Source of the DNA: Flavobacterium agricola
GTDB taxonomy: Bacteria > Bacteroidota > Bacteroidia > Flavobacteriales > Flavobacteriaceae
Reading direction: 5' to 3'
Assembly (NCBI RefSeq): GCF_025919725.1
Contig: NZ_CP081495.1
Span: forward strand, 1,054,001 to 1,118,000
DNA length: 64,000 bases
The position numbers were made by a program, and so were the translations under genes. Numbering within the stretch: position 1 is the stretch's first letter; each line of letters opens with the position of its first letter. Below the pieces are notes generated by a model. It made no database searches and was not told the origin of the DNA. It saw only the letters and a list, made by a program, of their open reading frames with translations. Below are positions 16,868-26,511 of the stretch, one piece after another.

Positions 16868-18441
16868 TGGGAATGGACGCACCTATGGGTCCGTTTCGCA
16901 TTCCAGCAATTAACAATTATATTCCAGAAAAAATAAAACCATGGCTTTTTGTTCTTTTTGTTGTTTTGGTACAGTTTTCGGGCGGTGGTGTGTATTTAGC
17001 TACCTTAAACGAAATGGTTTCTGGAAGAGCATTGCTTACTGAAGATGTGCAAATGGCAGGTTTTGCCTCAATGGTCGGAATGGTTTTGGTGTTTACTTTT
17101 ATGCTGCGCTTAAAAATGCGCTTTACTAGTAAAACATCCATGTTGGTTTGCTGCGGCGGACTGGTAATTTGCAACATAATTTGCTTATATACCGTAAATT
17201 TATTTGTTTTAGTTTCGGTTTGTTTTGTAGCCGGTATGTTAAAAATGTGGGCAACGTTTGAGTGTAATTCTTCCATTCAATTATGGATTACCCCAACGCG
17301 AGATATGCCCATTTTCTTTTCATACATCTACCTATTGGTTCAGGGCGTTATTATAATGGGTGGAGCAACTCAAATTTACGTTTCGTTATTTACTAACTTT
17401 CAATACGTAAATTACGTAGTTATTGGAGTTTTATTACTTATGATGTTAGCCGTTTTACTTCTGTTTAATAACGGCATGTACATGCCTTTTGTACCTTTAT
17501 TTGGTATTGATTGGTTTGGTGCTTTTATGTGGGGGTTAATAATGCTGTGCATCAATTTTATATTTATTTACGGTAATCATTTAGATTGGTACGATTCGAG
17601 CTCCATACAAATGGCTACTGTTTTTTTAGTTGTGTTGCTTGCTTTAAATATTTATCGCGCCTCGTTTATTCGACATCCGTTTATAGATTTAAAAACCTTT
17701 ACTTATAAACCCGTTTGGCAATCTGTATTGTTATATTTTATAATTGATATTTTAATCGCTCCAACACATTTAGTAGAACATATTTATTTTGAGGCGGTTT
17801 TAGGTTACGATACGCATAATATAAACGATATTAATTTAATTAGCTGGATCGGTGTAGTTGCTGGAGCTTTTTTTACTTGGCGCTTTTTTGCAGTTGCCAA
17901 GCAATCATTTAAAAAAACATTTATGATTGGCATCGGCGCCATTGTTTTGTACGAAATTGGTATGTATTTTATAATTGATGCCAATACAAGCAAATACATG
18001 TTAGCGGTTCCGTTATTTTTACGAAACTTTGGTTATGTAACCTTAGCTATTGTTTTAATTTCTGATTTGATGCGTGTGCCTTTTCAGCACTTTTTTCAAG
18101 CCATTTCAATACAGGCTTTTATGAGCGCAGCTTGCGGAAGTGCAATTGGCGGTGCCTTAACCTACCATTTATTTCAGGTTACAACTACCAAAAACTTTCA
18201 GCTTCTTTCTGCCTCGTTAGATAAAGTTAATGCATCCTTATTTAGCGCGCAACCGCAAGTTTTACAAGGATTGCTTAGCAAGCAAATTTTATTAACCTCG
18301 TTTAAAGAAATGTACGGTTACTTTGCCATAGCTGGTATTTTACTTTTAATTATCTTGCTTTTGTATCGTTATCCGTATTTGCCTAAAAATTTAATTTATC
18401 CGCGCAATAAAACCATTAAAAAAAAATTACGAAAGAATTAG
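16867..18441 (+). CDS. MFS transporter, EmrB/DHA2-like multidrug efflux pump
   Basis: A 524-residue inner membrane protein with about 14 hydrophobic segments, consistent with the DHA2 drug:H+ antiporter family. It has the N-terminal PWLFVLFVVLVQFSGGGVYL segment, long hydrophobic stretches throughout and a basic C-terminal tail. The start ATG at 16867 overlaps the preceding adaptor stop by one base. Together with the upstream genes it forms a complete MFS-adaptor-outer membrane channel exporter. The classical MFS motif A is not obvious, so assignment rests on topology and operon context. Two hairpin terminators follow. Confidence 0.85.
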   Translation: MGMDAPMGPFRIPAINNYIPEKIKPWLFVLFVVLVQFSGGGVYLATLNEMVSGRALLTEDVQMAGFASMVGMVLVFTFMLRLKMRFTSKTSMLVCCGGLVICNIICLYTVNLFVLVSVCFVAGMLKMWATFECNSSIQLWITPTRDMPIFFSYIYLLVQGVIIMGGATQIYVSLFTNFQYVNYVVIGVLLLMMLAVLLLFNNGMYMPFVPLFGIDWFGAFMWGLIMLCINFIFIYGNHLDWYDSSSIQMATVFLVVLLALNIYRASFIRHPFIDLKTFTYKPVWQSVLLYFIIDILIAPTHLVEHIYFEAVLGYDTHNINDINLISWIGVVAGAFFTWRFFAVAKQSFKKTFMIGIGAIVLYEIGMYFIIDANTSKYMLAVPLFLRNFGYVTLAIVLISDLMRVPFQHFFQAISIQAFMSAACGSAIGGALTYHLFQVTTTKNFQLLSASLDKVNASLFSAQPQVLQGLLSKQILLTSFKEMYGYFAIAGILLLIILLLYRYPYLPKNLIYPRNKTIKKKLRKN

Positions 18442-18448
18442 AATAAAC

Positions 18449-18480
18449 AAAACAGCCATGCAATATTGCATGGCTGTTTT
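18449..18480 (+). terminator. Terminator after the MFS efflux operon
   Basis: A 14-base stem AAAACAGCCATGCA / TGCATGGCTGTTTT with a 4-base loop; strong in both directions. Confidence 0.9.
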
Positions 18481-18489
18481 ACTATAAAC

Positions 18490-18514
18490 AAGTCGGCTAA
18501 ATAGCCGACTTTTT
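18490..18514. terminator. Second hairpin, between the efflux operon and parC
   Basis: A 10-base stem AAGTCGGCTA / TAGCCGACTT with a 2-base loop and a T run on the plus strand; it probably backs up termination of both convergent units. Confidence 0.8.
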
Positions 18515-21222
18515 TATTCATTACCACCAAATAAGGTAGTTTGTCCGTCATCTTCAATTATAATATCTTGAATATCTTCTTCAATTTTAGAATCGTTGTT
18601 TTCAGATTCTTCTTCTATAACTTCTTCATAAGGTAAAGGTTCTAAAACTTTAATTTCTTTAACCTTATCTGGAGTTAACTGATTACCTAAAGCTTTAATT
18701 CCTTTAAGGGCAATAAATTCTTCTAAATTAATTTCTAAAGATTCTTTTTGCACGCCTTTTATTTTAGGAAAAACAACTTCTATACGCGGCAACCAATCGG
18801 TTGAAACAAAATCAACTTTAGTTTTATCGTGCTCAGAAACAAAGGTTTCTTCTTTATTTTCGTTTTCAATAATAAAACGTTTTACATAATGGCGTTCTTT
18901 TTCACCCTCAAAATAAACTACAGAAATTGGTTTTTTAGGATTCCATTTTTCTATAATCAGCATATCGGTTTCAAAATGCGTGGTTAATTCAGGAATTATG
19001 GTTTTAATTTTACCGGACTCGGTAATAATTAACAAGCGATCGTTAGGTTTAAATTCACCTAACAAGGTACCACGTCCATCAACATTTAGGCGTTTTACAA
19101 CTTCGTCAAACCAAACTTTTCTTGGACGTAAGGTTGAGATTCCTTTTTCTTTCATCTCAATCTTTTTAACCGCATATTTTGTAACTAAATTACCTTTACT
19201 TGCACGGCCTTTAATAGCAATATCGGCAAAATCTAAATCCCATTTCAGTTTTTTAACACTACCTACCTGACGTAGTAAAATAGTAACAATTTCGGCTTCT
19301 CCGTTTGGATTACATGAGAAGTAAAGCACTTGTGAATTGGCTGTTCCGGCTGTTAAATCGTACATTTTATCGCGGGTTACCCCAGAAACGTTAAAACGTT
19401 TGATGTACGATGGTCCGCTTTTGCCATCGCGATAAATTAAATTGTAAATGGTGCGTTTGTCGTTACGATCAAAAATACCAATGTGAATAATGTCTTTACC
19501 AATAAACTTTTTATCGTCAACCTTTGTAACTACAAACTGGCCGCTTCGTAAAAAGATAATTACATCATCAATATCCGAACAATCAGCGACGTATTCGTCT
19601 TTTTTCAATCCGGTTCCTATAAAACCTTCTTCACGGTTTACATATAATTTGGTGTTACGTAAAACAACTTTTGTTGCTTCGATATTATCAAAGCTTCTGA
19701 TTTCGGTTTTACGCTCTTTTCCTTTACCGTATTTTGTACGCAGATTGGTAAAATAATCGATTGAAAAAGGAATGATATGTTCTATGTTGTATTTTACTTT
19801 TTCGATATCGCCTTCTAAAGCTTCAATTTTTTCGTTGGCTTTATCAATATCAAAGCGTGAAATACGTTTAATTTTAATTTCGGTTAGCTTGGTAATATCA
19901 TCTAAAGTTACCGCGCGTTTTAAATTGCCAATAAATGGTTTTAACCCTTTATCGATTGCCTCAATTACGCCTTCCCAGGTTTCTTCTTCCTCAATATGAC
20001 GGTAGATACGGTTTTCGATAAAAATACGTTCTAACGATAAATAATGCCATTGTTCTTCTAGCTCACCTAATTCAATTTTAAGTTCACTTAGTAAAAGTTC
20101 AACCGTACGATCGGTAGAACGTTTAAGCATTTCGGTAACGCCAACAAATAATGGTTTGTTATCTTCAATCACACAACCTAATGGTGCAATAGAAATTTCA
20201 CAGTTTGTAAAGGCATATAAAGCATCAATCATTTTATCTGGCGAAACACCAGGCGCTAAATGCACTAAAATTTCTACTTCAGAAGATGTATTATCTTCTA
20301 CCTTTTTTAATTTAATTTTACCTTTTTCGTTTGCTTTTAAAATGCTGTCGATTAGGTTTGATGTGTTGGTAGAAAAAGGAATATCTTTAATTACCAGCGT
20401 ATTTTTATCTAACTGAGAAATTCGCGCACGCACACGCACACGCCCACCGCGCATTCCGTCGTTATAACTAGAAACATCGGCTATACCGGCCGTTGGAAAA
20501 TCTGGATAAATAGTAAACGGTTTACCTTTTAAATGTTTAATAGATGCATCTATTAATTCTAAAAAGTTATGAGGTAAAATTTTGGTTGATAAACCTACCG
20601 CAATCCCTTCTCCACCTTGAGCCAATAAAAGTGGAAATTTAACGGGTAAGTTTATGGGTTCGTTACGACGTCCGTCGTACGAAAGTTGCCAAGGCGTGAT
20701 TTTTGGCGAATACAATACCTCTAAAGCGAATTTAGACAAACGTGCTTCGATATAACGCGATGCTGCTGCATCATCACCCGTAAAAATATTACCCCAGTTT
20801 CCTTGGGTATCAATCAACAAATCTTTTTGACCAATTTGCACCATGGCATCTCCAATACTTTGATCACCGTGTGGGTGATATTGCATGGTATGCCCAACAA
20901 TGTTTGCTACTTTGTTGTAACGCCCATCGTCAAGTTCTTTCATTGAGTGCATTATACGGCGTTGCACGGGTTTAAATCCGTCTTCAATCGCCGGTACAGC
21001 GCGCTCTAAAATTACATAAGATGCGTATTCTAAAAACCAATCACGGTACATGCCCGTTACGCGCTTTATTGTTTCTCCCCCATCTGTAGGTTCAAAATCT
21101 TCTTCCAGTTCTAATTCTTCTGCTTCATCCGCAGCATCTTCCTGGTTTAAAGGTTCGTTATATTGGTTTTGATCTTCTGGATCAAAAGAAAATTCATTGG
21201 TATTATTTTCGTCTTGGCTCAT
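18514..21222 (-). CDS. parC: DNA topoisomerase IV subunit A
   Basis: Catalytic breakage-rejoining subunit of the type IIA enzyme that decatenates daughter chromosomes. The 902-residue protein starts with an acidic extension (about 1-50), then the winged-helix DNA gate with ...QRRIMHSM, YHPHGDQSIGDAM and the active-site Tyr 157 in AAASRYIEARL, the tower and coiled coil (about 370-480), and a C-terminal beta-pinwheel. At the position of the quinolone-linked Ser after HPHGD there is Gln 121. It follows parE by 20 bases, so the two subunits are cotranscribed. Gyrase A is the alternative, but the pairing with a 620-residue ParE-type B subunit favours topoisomerase IV. Confidence 0.93.
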   Translation of the reverse strand: MSQDENNTNEFSFDPEDQNQYNEPLNQEDAADEAEELELEEDFEPTDGGETIKRVTGMYRDWFLEYASYVILERAVPAIEDGFKPVQRRIMHSMKELDDGRYNKVANIVGHTMQYHPHGDQSIGDAMVQIGQKDLLIDTQGNWGNIFTGDDAAASRYIEARLSKFALEVLYSPKITPWQLSYDGRRNEPINLPVKFPLLLAQGGEGIAVGLSTKILPHNFLELIDASIKHLKGKPFTIYPDFPTAGIADVSSYNDGMRGGRVRVRARISQLDKNTLVIKDIPFSTNTSNLIDSILKANEKGKIKLKKVEDNTSSEVEILVHLAPGVSPDKMIDALYAFTNCEISIAPLGCVIEDNKPLFVGVTEMLKRSTDRTVELLLSELKIELGELEEQWHYLSLERIFIENRIYRHIEEEETWEGVIEAIDKGLKPFIGNLKRAVTLDDITKLTEIKIKRISRFDIDKANEKIEALEGDIEKVKYNIEHIIPFSIDYFTNLRTKYGKGKERKTEIRSFDNIEATKVVLRNTKLYVNREEGFIGTGLKKDEYVADCSDIDDVIIFLRSGQFVVTKVDDKKFIGKDIIHIGIFDRNDKRTIYNLIYRDGKSGPSYIKRFNVSGVTRDKMYDLTAGTANSQVLYFSCNPNGEAEIVTILLRQVGSVKKLKWDLDFADIAIKGRASKGNLVTKYAVKKIEMKEKGISTLRPRKVWFDEVVKRLNVDGRGTLLGEFKPNDRLLIITESGKIKTIIPELTTHFETDMLIIEKWNPKKPISVVYFEGEKERHYVKRFIIENENKEETFVSEHDKTKVDFVSTDWLPRIEVVFPKIKGVQKESLEINLEEFIALKGIKALGNQLTPDKVKEIKVLEPLPYEEVIEEESENNDSKIEEDIQDIIIEDDGQTTLFGGNE

Positions 21223-21242
21223 TTATTTTGGTCTTGTTAAAA

Positions 21243-23105
21243 TTACGCTTCGGCAGTTTCAACAGCGTCTAATTCTACTTTTAGATTATCGATAATAAAT
21301 TCTTGTCGGTCTGGTGTGTTTTTACCCATGTAAAATTCTAATAAATTTTCAATAGAAAATGCTTTATCTAACATTACAGGTTCTAAACGAATATCATCAC
21401 CGATAAAGTTTTTAAATTCATCAGGAGAAATTTCACCCAAACCTTTAAATCGAGTAATTTCTGGCTTAGGTTTTAGCTCTTCAATAGCATTAATTCGTTC
21501 TTCTTCGGTATAACAATAAATGGTTTTCTTTTTGTTTCGTACACGGAAAAGCGGGGTTTGTAAAATGTATAAATGCCCCTCTTTAATTAATTCCGGGAAA
21601 AACTGCAAGAAAAACGTAATCATTAACAAACGAATATGCATACCGTCAACATCGGCATCGGTTGCTAAAACAATATTATTATAGCGTAAGCTTTCGTAAT
21701 CTTCTTCAATATCTAAGGCAGCTTGTAGCAAGTTAAATTCTTCATTTTCATAAACAATTTTCTTGGTCATGCCGTAAGTATTTAACGGTTTACCACGTAA
21801 ACTAAAAACGGCTTGCGTATTTACATCACGCGATTTGGTGATAGAACCCGATGCCGAATTACCTTCGGTAATAAACAACGTACTTTCTAAATATCTTGGG
21901 TTTTTAATATCAGTTAAATGTACCCTACAATCGCGCAGTTTTTTATTGTGTAAACTTGCTTTTTTAGCACGATCTTTTGCTAGTTTACGAATACCAGAAA
22001 GTTCTTTACGCTCGCGCTCTGCTTGTAAAATTTTACGATGCAAAGCATCGGCAATTTCGGGATTTTTATGTAAAAAGTTGTCTAAATGTGTTTTAACAAA
22101 ATCGTTAACAAACGTACGTACGGTAGCCAAGTTAGGGCCCATATCGGTAGAACCTAATTTGGTTTTGGTTTGAGATTCGAAAACCGGTTCTTCAACCTTT
22201 AATGCAATAGCAGAAACAATTGATTTGCGAATATCTGACGCTTCAAAATTTTTATTAAAAAACTCTTTAACCGTTCTAACTACAGCTTCTTTAAAAGCTG
22301 CTAAATGCGTACCACCTTGGGTGGTATTTTGTCCGTTAACAAAAGAATAATATTCTTCTGAATATTGTGATTTACTGTGGGTGATTGCCAATTCGATATC
22401 GTTACCACGTAAATGGATGATTGGATAAACCATATCGTCTTGCGAAATATTTTCTTCTAATAAATCTTTTAAACCGTTTTCAGAAAAGAACTTTTCACCA
22501 TTATAAATTATAGTTAATCCCGTATTTAGGTAACAATAATTTTTAAGCATGCGTTCTATATATTCATTTCTGAATTTGTAGTTTTTAAAAATAGTTTCGT
22601 CTGCCAAAAAGGTAACTTTGGTTCCGCGGCGTTTGCTGCTTTCTACAGCATCTTCTTCTTGCGTTAAATTACCTGCAGAAAATTCTGCAGCTTTATGCAT
22701 ATTATCGCGAACCGATTCAACACGGAAAAAACTAGAAAGTGCATTTACTGCCTTTGTACCTACCCCGTTTAAACCAACCGACTTTTTAAAAGCTTTAGAA
22801 TCGTACTTACCTCCGGTATTCATTTTAGAAACCACATCAACCAACTTACCTAAAGGAATTCCACGTCCGTAATCACGAACCGAAACCAGGCGGTCTTTAA
22901 TGGTAACTTCAATGGTTTTACCGGCTCCCATAACGAATTCATCGATACAGTTGTCTAAAACTTCTTTTAATAAAATGTAAATACCATCATCCGGAGATGA
23001 GCCATCTCCAAGCTTTCCGATGTACATACCGGGACGCATTCTGATGTGTTCTTTCCAGTCGAGAGAACGGATATTATCTTCGGTATATTGGTTTTGCTCT
23101 TGCAT
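21243..23105 (-). CDS. parE: DNA topoisomerase IV subunit B
   Basis: ATPase subunit of topoisomerase IV. At 620 residues it matches the shorter ParE length. In order: GHKL ATPase domain with EVLDNCIDEFVMGAG, VRDYGRGIPLGK and GLNGVGTKAVNALS; the transducer domain with GTKVTFLADETIFK; the TOPRIM domain with the Glu of TEGNSASGS and the metal-binding DADVDGMHIR; and the C-terminal segment RFKGLGEISPDEF. It is the first gene of the parE-parC operon. The 208 bases upstream contain no clear consensus promoter that I can identify. Confidence 0.96.
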   Translation of the reverse strand: MQEQNQYTEDNIRSLDWKEHIRMRPGMYIGKLGDGSSPDDGIYILLKEVLDNCIDEFVMGAGKTIEVTIKDRLVSVRDYGRGIPLGKLVDVVSKMNTGGKYDSKAFKKSVGLNGVGTKAVNALSSFFRVESVRDNMHKAAEFSAGNLTQEEDAVESSKRRGTKVTFLADETIFKNYKFRNEYIERMLKNYCYLNTGLTIIYNGEKFFSENGLKDLLEENISQDDMVYPIIHLRGNDIELAITHSKSQYSEEYYSFVNGQNTTQGGTHLAAFKEAVVRTVKEFFNKNFEASDIRKSIVSAIALKVEEPVFESQTKTKLGSTDMGPNLATVRTFVNDFVKTHLDNFLHKNPEIADALHRKILQAERERKELSGIRKLAKDRAKKASLHNKKLRDCRVHLTDIKNPRYLESTLFITEGNSASGSITKSRDVNTQAVFSLRGKPLNTYGMTKKIVYENEEFNLLQAALDIEEDYESLRYNNIVLATDADVDGMHIRLLMITFFLQFFPELIKEGHLYILQTPLFRVRNKKKTIYCYTEEERINAIEELKPKPEITRFKGLGEISPDEFKNFIGDDIRLEPVMLDKAFSIENLLEFYMGKNTPDRQEFIIDNLKVELDAVETAEA

Positions 23106-23313
23106 AAATACTATTCTATTTTTCGCTAATTTACTTAAAATTGTGAAACTTTAAAAGTTCTGAAAATTAATATTTCTTTAAACAGTTAATACCTACAATG
23201 TAATACACGATTGATATTTAACTGAAACACTGAACGTTACTTTTAGTGTTTTATTGAAGTTGTTGTAAACAAATTTATTAAACCACAGCGCCAAACAACG
23301 GCTTTAAACGAGT

Positions 23314-24264
23314 TTATAAGCTTATTTTCTCACCTTGTTTCGGGAAAATATAATGTACGTGATATGGGTTTTTAGCTAACAATTCTTGCTGAATCACAGC
23401 TTCATTATCACCTTCTGGTTTAATATGCGTAATAATTACGTTCAAATTTTTTAATGCTTTTTTGCCGGTAAATTGAGCTAAGCTAGCTAATTCTTCTTGC
23501 AATAAATTTGGAGTTAAATGGCCAAAAAGCAAATGTTCGGGTTGTGCGTTTGGGAAAGAAACCTCAATTAAAATAGCTTTAAGCTGTTTGTTTTTAATTA
23601 ATGGCGCAACATATTGCCATAAGTTTTTTAGCTGCTCGCTTTTTTCTAATCGGTCTGCTCCTGTATCACTTAAATACAACACATAATTTTGATTGGCATC
23701 TGCAATTAAAGCAGCCGAACTTTTATAGGGTTTAACATGATCTAAAACAAATGGCGTTGCTGTAAGCTTTGTATTTTGCAACGCAACGGGTTTTTTAGCT
23801 GTTAAATAATGATATTGGTATTTGTTTAAAATAGGCGTTTGCCCATCGTTAGCAAAATTAATCCAGGTGCTGTTTATAAAGTAATGATCTTTGTAAATAT
23901 CTATTACAAAATCGAATCCGTAAATTGGTTTTTTAGCATCGGAAGGCGAATTGATTATTAAGCCGGAATTATGATCTAAATGCCCGTGGGTAATAAAATA
24001 ACCTTTAATGTAGTTTTGTAAAACATCGGCTTCTGTGGTTGTAAAAGTTTTATTTTCAACCGCTTTTTTAATTCCAGATCCTACGGTTCCGGCATCAAAA
24101 CAAATAAATTCATTGGCGTTGTGTTCGCCTATTAAATATGCCGATAAATTTCCTTCTAATCCTCCGCCATAAACACCTAAAGGCACAATATCAAAACTTG
24201 GAGTTTGGGCAAATACAAAACTTGACAAACAAACAGAGAATAAAAAGGAAGTAATTTTTTTCAT
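23314..24264 (-). CDS. Secreted class II 3',5'-cyclic-nucleotide phosphodiesterase
   Basis: A 316-residue metallo-beta-lactamase-fold hydrolase of the PDEase_II family (yeast PDE1, Vibrio CpdP). The signal peptide (MKKITSFLFSVCLSSFVFAQ) places it in the periplasm or outside. The key motif is ITHGHLDHNSGLIINSP with metal ligands His 93, His 95, Asp 97 and His 98; further ligands fit VLYLSDTGAD and NVIITHIKP. FICFDAGTVGSG precedes the first motif as in the family. It probably hydrolyses extracellular cAMP for nucleotide use. A TACCTTTG promoter box (24285-24278) lies 13 bases before the start. Confidence 0.85.
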   Translation of the reverse strand: MKKITSFLFSVCLSSFVFAQTPSFDIVPLGVYGGGLEGNLSAYLIGEHNANEFICFDAGTVGSGIKKAVENKTFTTTEADVLQNYIKGYFITHGHLDHNSGLIINSPSDAKKPIYGFDFVIDIYKDHYFINSTWINFANDGQTPILNKYQYHYLTAKKPVALQNTKLTATPFVLDHVKPYKSSAALIADANQNYVLYLSDTGADRLEKSEQLKNLWQYVAPLIKNKQLKAILIEVSFPNAQPEHLLFGHLTPNLLQEELASLAQFTGKKALKNLNVIITHIKPEGDNEAVIQQELLAKNPYHVHYIFPKQGEKISL

Positions 24265-24277
24265 ATTTATTTTTATA

Positions 24278-24285
24278 CAAAGGTA
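24278..24285 (-). promoter_or_regulatory. -7 promoter box of the phosphodiesterase gene
   Basis: TACCTTTG on the minus strand matches TAnnTTTG and ends 13 bases before the start codon; no TTG lies at standard distance. Confidence 0.45.
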
Positions 24286-24326
24286 CTTTAAAAACCAGCA
24301 AATTCAGCACTTTGATGCGAAACAAT

Positions 24327-25304
24327 TTATTTATGATGGATGCTTTTAATATCGTTTATTAATTGTTCGGCAATAGGTTTTGGCACTTCGTAATATTTAA
24401 TAATTGGGCTCGATAATTTATCGGGTTTAATTTTAACGCCGTACATTTTACAATATTCTTTTGTAAATTCAGCTCCGAAATACAAAATCATAGCCGAATA
24501 ATATACCCAAACTAAAATTAACATAACCGATCCGGCAGCTCCGTAAGCCGTTGCAATATTCGTATTGCCCAAATAAAACCCGATTCCGTATTTACCTAAC
24601 ATAAATAAAACAGCTGTAAAACAAGCTCCAACCGAAGCATCTTTCCATCTAATATGTCCGCCCGGCAAAACCTTATAAATAACTGCAAACAAAATGGCTA
24701 CAACAAGTAAAATAACCACATTGTTTAAAATCAGCATCAAATAAACTGAAAAGTCGAACAAATCTTTAAAAAAGTTATTGTAAATAAAATCTAAAGCTGA
24801 GTTTAAAATTAAGGTTACCAACAAAATAAATCCTAAACTAACAATCATGGAAAAAGACAGCAAACGATTAATTACAAAACGTAAAATACCTTTGGTTGGC
24901 TTAGCCTGAAAACCCCAAATGTAATTAATAGAACTTTGAATTTCGGCAAAAACTCCGCTGGCACCAAACAACAAAGTTACACCACCAACAATGGCAGCTA
25001 TTTTATTTTCGCCATCAATGTTTATGTTTTGCATGGCAGTTTCTATTTGTTGTGCCGAATTTTGTCCAACCAAAGCGCTAATTTGTGCAAATAATTCGCT
25101 ACGCACTTCGGTTTCTCCATAAAAATACCCGCAAACCGCAATTATTATAATAGATAAAGGTGCAATTGCAAAAACGGTATAATACGACAACGCAGCGCTA
25201 AATTTAAGCGCATTATCGTTTAAAAAACTTTGTACGGAATTGTTTAACAACCTAACAACAGGATGTTCTTTTAAAAATTGAATAATAAAATTGGTAAACT
25301 TCAT
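24327..25304 (-). CDS. YihY/BrkB family inner membrane protein
   Basis: A 325-residue protein with about six membrane helices. Family features are ALKFSAALSYYTVFAIAPLSIIIIAV, the segment IAAIVGGVTLLFGASGVFAEIQSSINYIWG, then FAVIYKVLPGGHIRWKDASVGACFTAVLF and the late YGAAGSVMLILVWVYYSAMILYFGAEFT. This is the YihY/UPF0761 family, once misnamed ribonuclease BN. The biochemical role is unknown; transport or envelope function is suspected for the family. It is separated from the phosphodiesterase gene by about 60 bases and may be transcribed ahead of it. Confidence 0.92.
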   Translation of the reverse strand: MKFTNFIIQFLKEHPVVRLLNNSVQSFLNDNALKFSAALSYYTVFAIAPLSIIIIAVCGYFYGETEVRSELFAQISALVGQNSAQQIETAMQNINIDGENKIAAIVGGVTLLFGASGVFAEIQSSINYIWGFQAKPTKGILRFVINRLLSFSMIVSLGFILLVTLILNSALDFIYNNFFKDLFDFSVYLMLILNNVVILLVVAILFAVIYKVLPGGHIRWKDASVGACFTAVLFMLGKYGIGFYLGNTNIATAYGAAGSVMLILVWVYYSAMILYFGAEFTKEYCKMYGVKIKPDKLSSPIIKYYEVPKPIAEQLINDIKSIHHK

Positions 25305-25479
25305 TACGTAACTGGTTGCTTTTTTGTTGGAAAGGTTTTTAAAGTAATCTTATATTTTCACTGCTAAATATACGCAATTAAAGCAGAAATATTAATTGCC
25401 TTATTTTATTAAACAGCTAATTTATTTTTATATTTTGCTTTCTTAGAAAAATGTCAGATATTCAAACAAAATATGCATT

Positions 25480-25962
25480 ATGAGAAAAAATAATAGAATC
25501 ACATTTCAATTTATATCTGAACCAACCGATGTTAATTTTGGAGGAAAAGTTCACGGCGGGGTTGTAATGAAATGGATTGATCAGGTTGCGTATACCTGCG
25601 CAAGTACTTGGGCCGAAAAATATTGCGTTACCATTTATGTTGGTGGTATTCGATTTTACAAACCCATAAATATTGGCGAAGTAATTAAAGTTGACGCCTA
25701 CGTTATTTATACCGGTAAAACCAGCATTCATATTGCAGTTGATGTTTATTCTCGCGGAATTCAGAATCCTAATTTTGTTAAAAAAACGCACTGCGTGATT
25801 GTTTTTGTAGCTGTTGATGGAAACGGAAAACCATCGAATGTAGAAAAATTTGTTCCACAAGACGAAATTGAAAGCAAATACGAAGAATATGCGTTGCGAT
25901 TAAAAGCTTTACGCGAAAATATTGATAAAGAAATGATGCCGTTTATTGAAGAGCAAAATTAA
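25480..25962 (+). CDS. Hotdog-fold acyl-CoA thioesterase
   Basis: A 160-residue single hotdog domain of the YciA/BACH-like acyl-CoA hydrolase group, which cleaves acyl-CoA to free acid and CoA in the cytosol. The hotdog helix NFGGKVHGGVVMKWIDQVAYTCAS carries the Asp expected in the active site, and GGIRFYKPINIGEVIKVDAYVIYTGKTSIHIAVDVY is the typical beta-sheet core. The C-terminal tail is charged and helical. It is followed 10 bases later by a lipoprotein gene and may share its transcript. Acyl chain preference cannot be read here. Confidence 0.9.
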   Translation: MRKNNRITFQFISEPTDVNFGGKVHGGVVMKWIDQVAYTCASTWAEKYCVTIYVGGIRFYKPINIGEVIKVDAYVIYTGKTSIHIAVDVYSRGIQNPNFVKKTHCVIVFVAVDGNGKPSNVEKFVPQDEIESKYEEYALRLKALRENIDKEMMPFIEEQN

Positions 25963-25972
25963 CTAAACTGAA

Positions 25973-26491
25973 ATGAAAAATTTATCTTTACTTTTACTGC
26001 TTTTGTTTTTTGCTTCATGTGGTCCGATGTCTAAAATTTCTAAAAAAAATGAATACCAATACGTAAGTTTAAACGACCAAAAGACCCTGATTAAAATGAC
26101 TAAAAACAAAAAAATAGATTTTATTAGTTATCAACCTACAGGTTTTATAAATCCAAAAAACAACAAGCAATTTAAAAAACTAAAAAAAGCATCGCAATCA
26201 GCGGACATTACCAATTTAAACGATGTTATAACTTGTGGGTTTATTATAAATTCAGATTATACAAATCTTGCAGGAAAAGATTTTTACATATTACTAAACC
26301 CAAAAAATAAAGTTATTGTAGATTCCACCCAATATGAACATTATAAAAAAAGAATTGATAATGATATAGTTGAGCTGATTATAAATAAACAATCTCCGCT
26401 TTCAGAACAATTATTTATATGGGAGAATATTTACATAAATTACGGAAGGCCAAATGTAAAAACAACCTTCAAAGCACCACAAAAAAATTAA
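25973..26491 (+). CDS. Putative lipoprotein, unknown function
   Basis: A 172-residue protein with a lipoprotein signal peptide: MKNLSLLLLLLFFASCGPMS, with the lipobox FASC and the acylated Cys at residue 16. The mature part is Lys/Asn-rich with no motif I recognise. It lies between the thioesterase gene (10 bases upstream) and a secreted protein gene (20 bases downstream), so all three probably form one operon ending at the terminator near 27100. Confidence 0.75.
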   Translation: MKNLSLLLLLLFFASCGPMSKISKKNEYQYVSLNDQKTLIKMTKNKKIDFISYQPTGFINPKNNKQFKKLKKASQSADITNLNDVITCGFIINSDYTNLAGKDFYILLNPKNKVIVDSTQYEHYKKRIDNDIVELIINKQSPLSEQLFIWENIYINYGRPNVKTTFKAPQKN

Positions 26492-26511
26492 CTAACATAC
26501 AAATTTCCACT

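Noticed and set aside
26419..26511. Longer start for the secreted protein at 26512
   Set aside because: It overlaps the upstream gene and would bury the signal peptide that begins at 26512.
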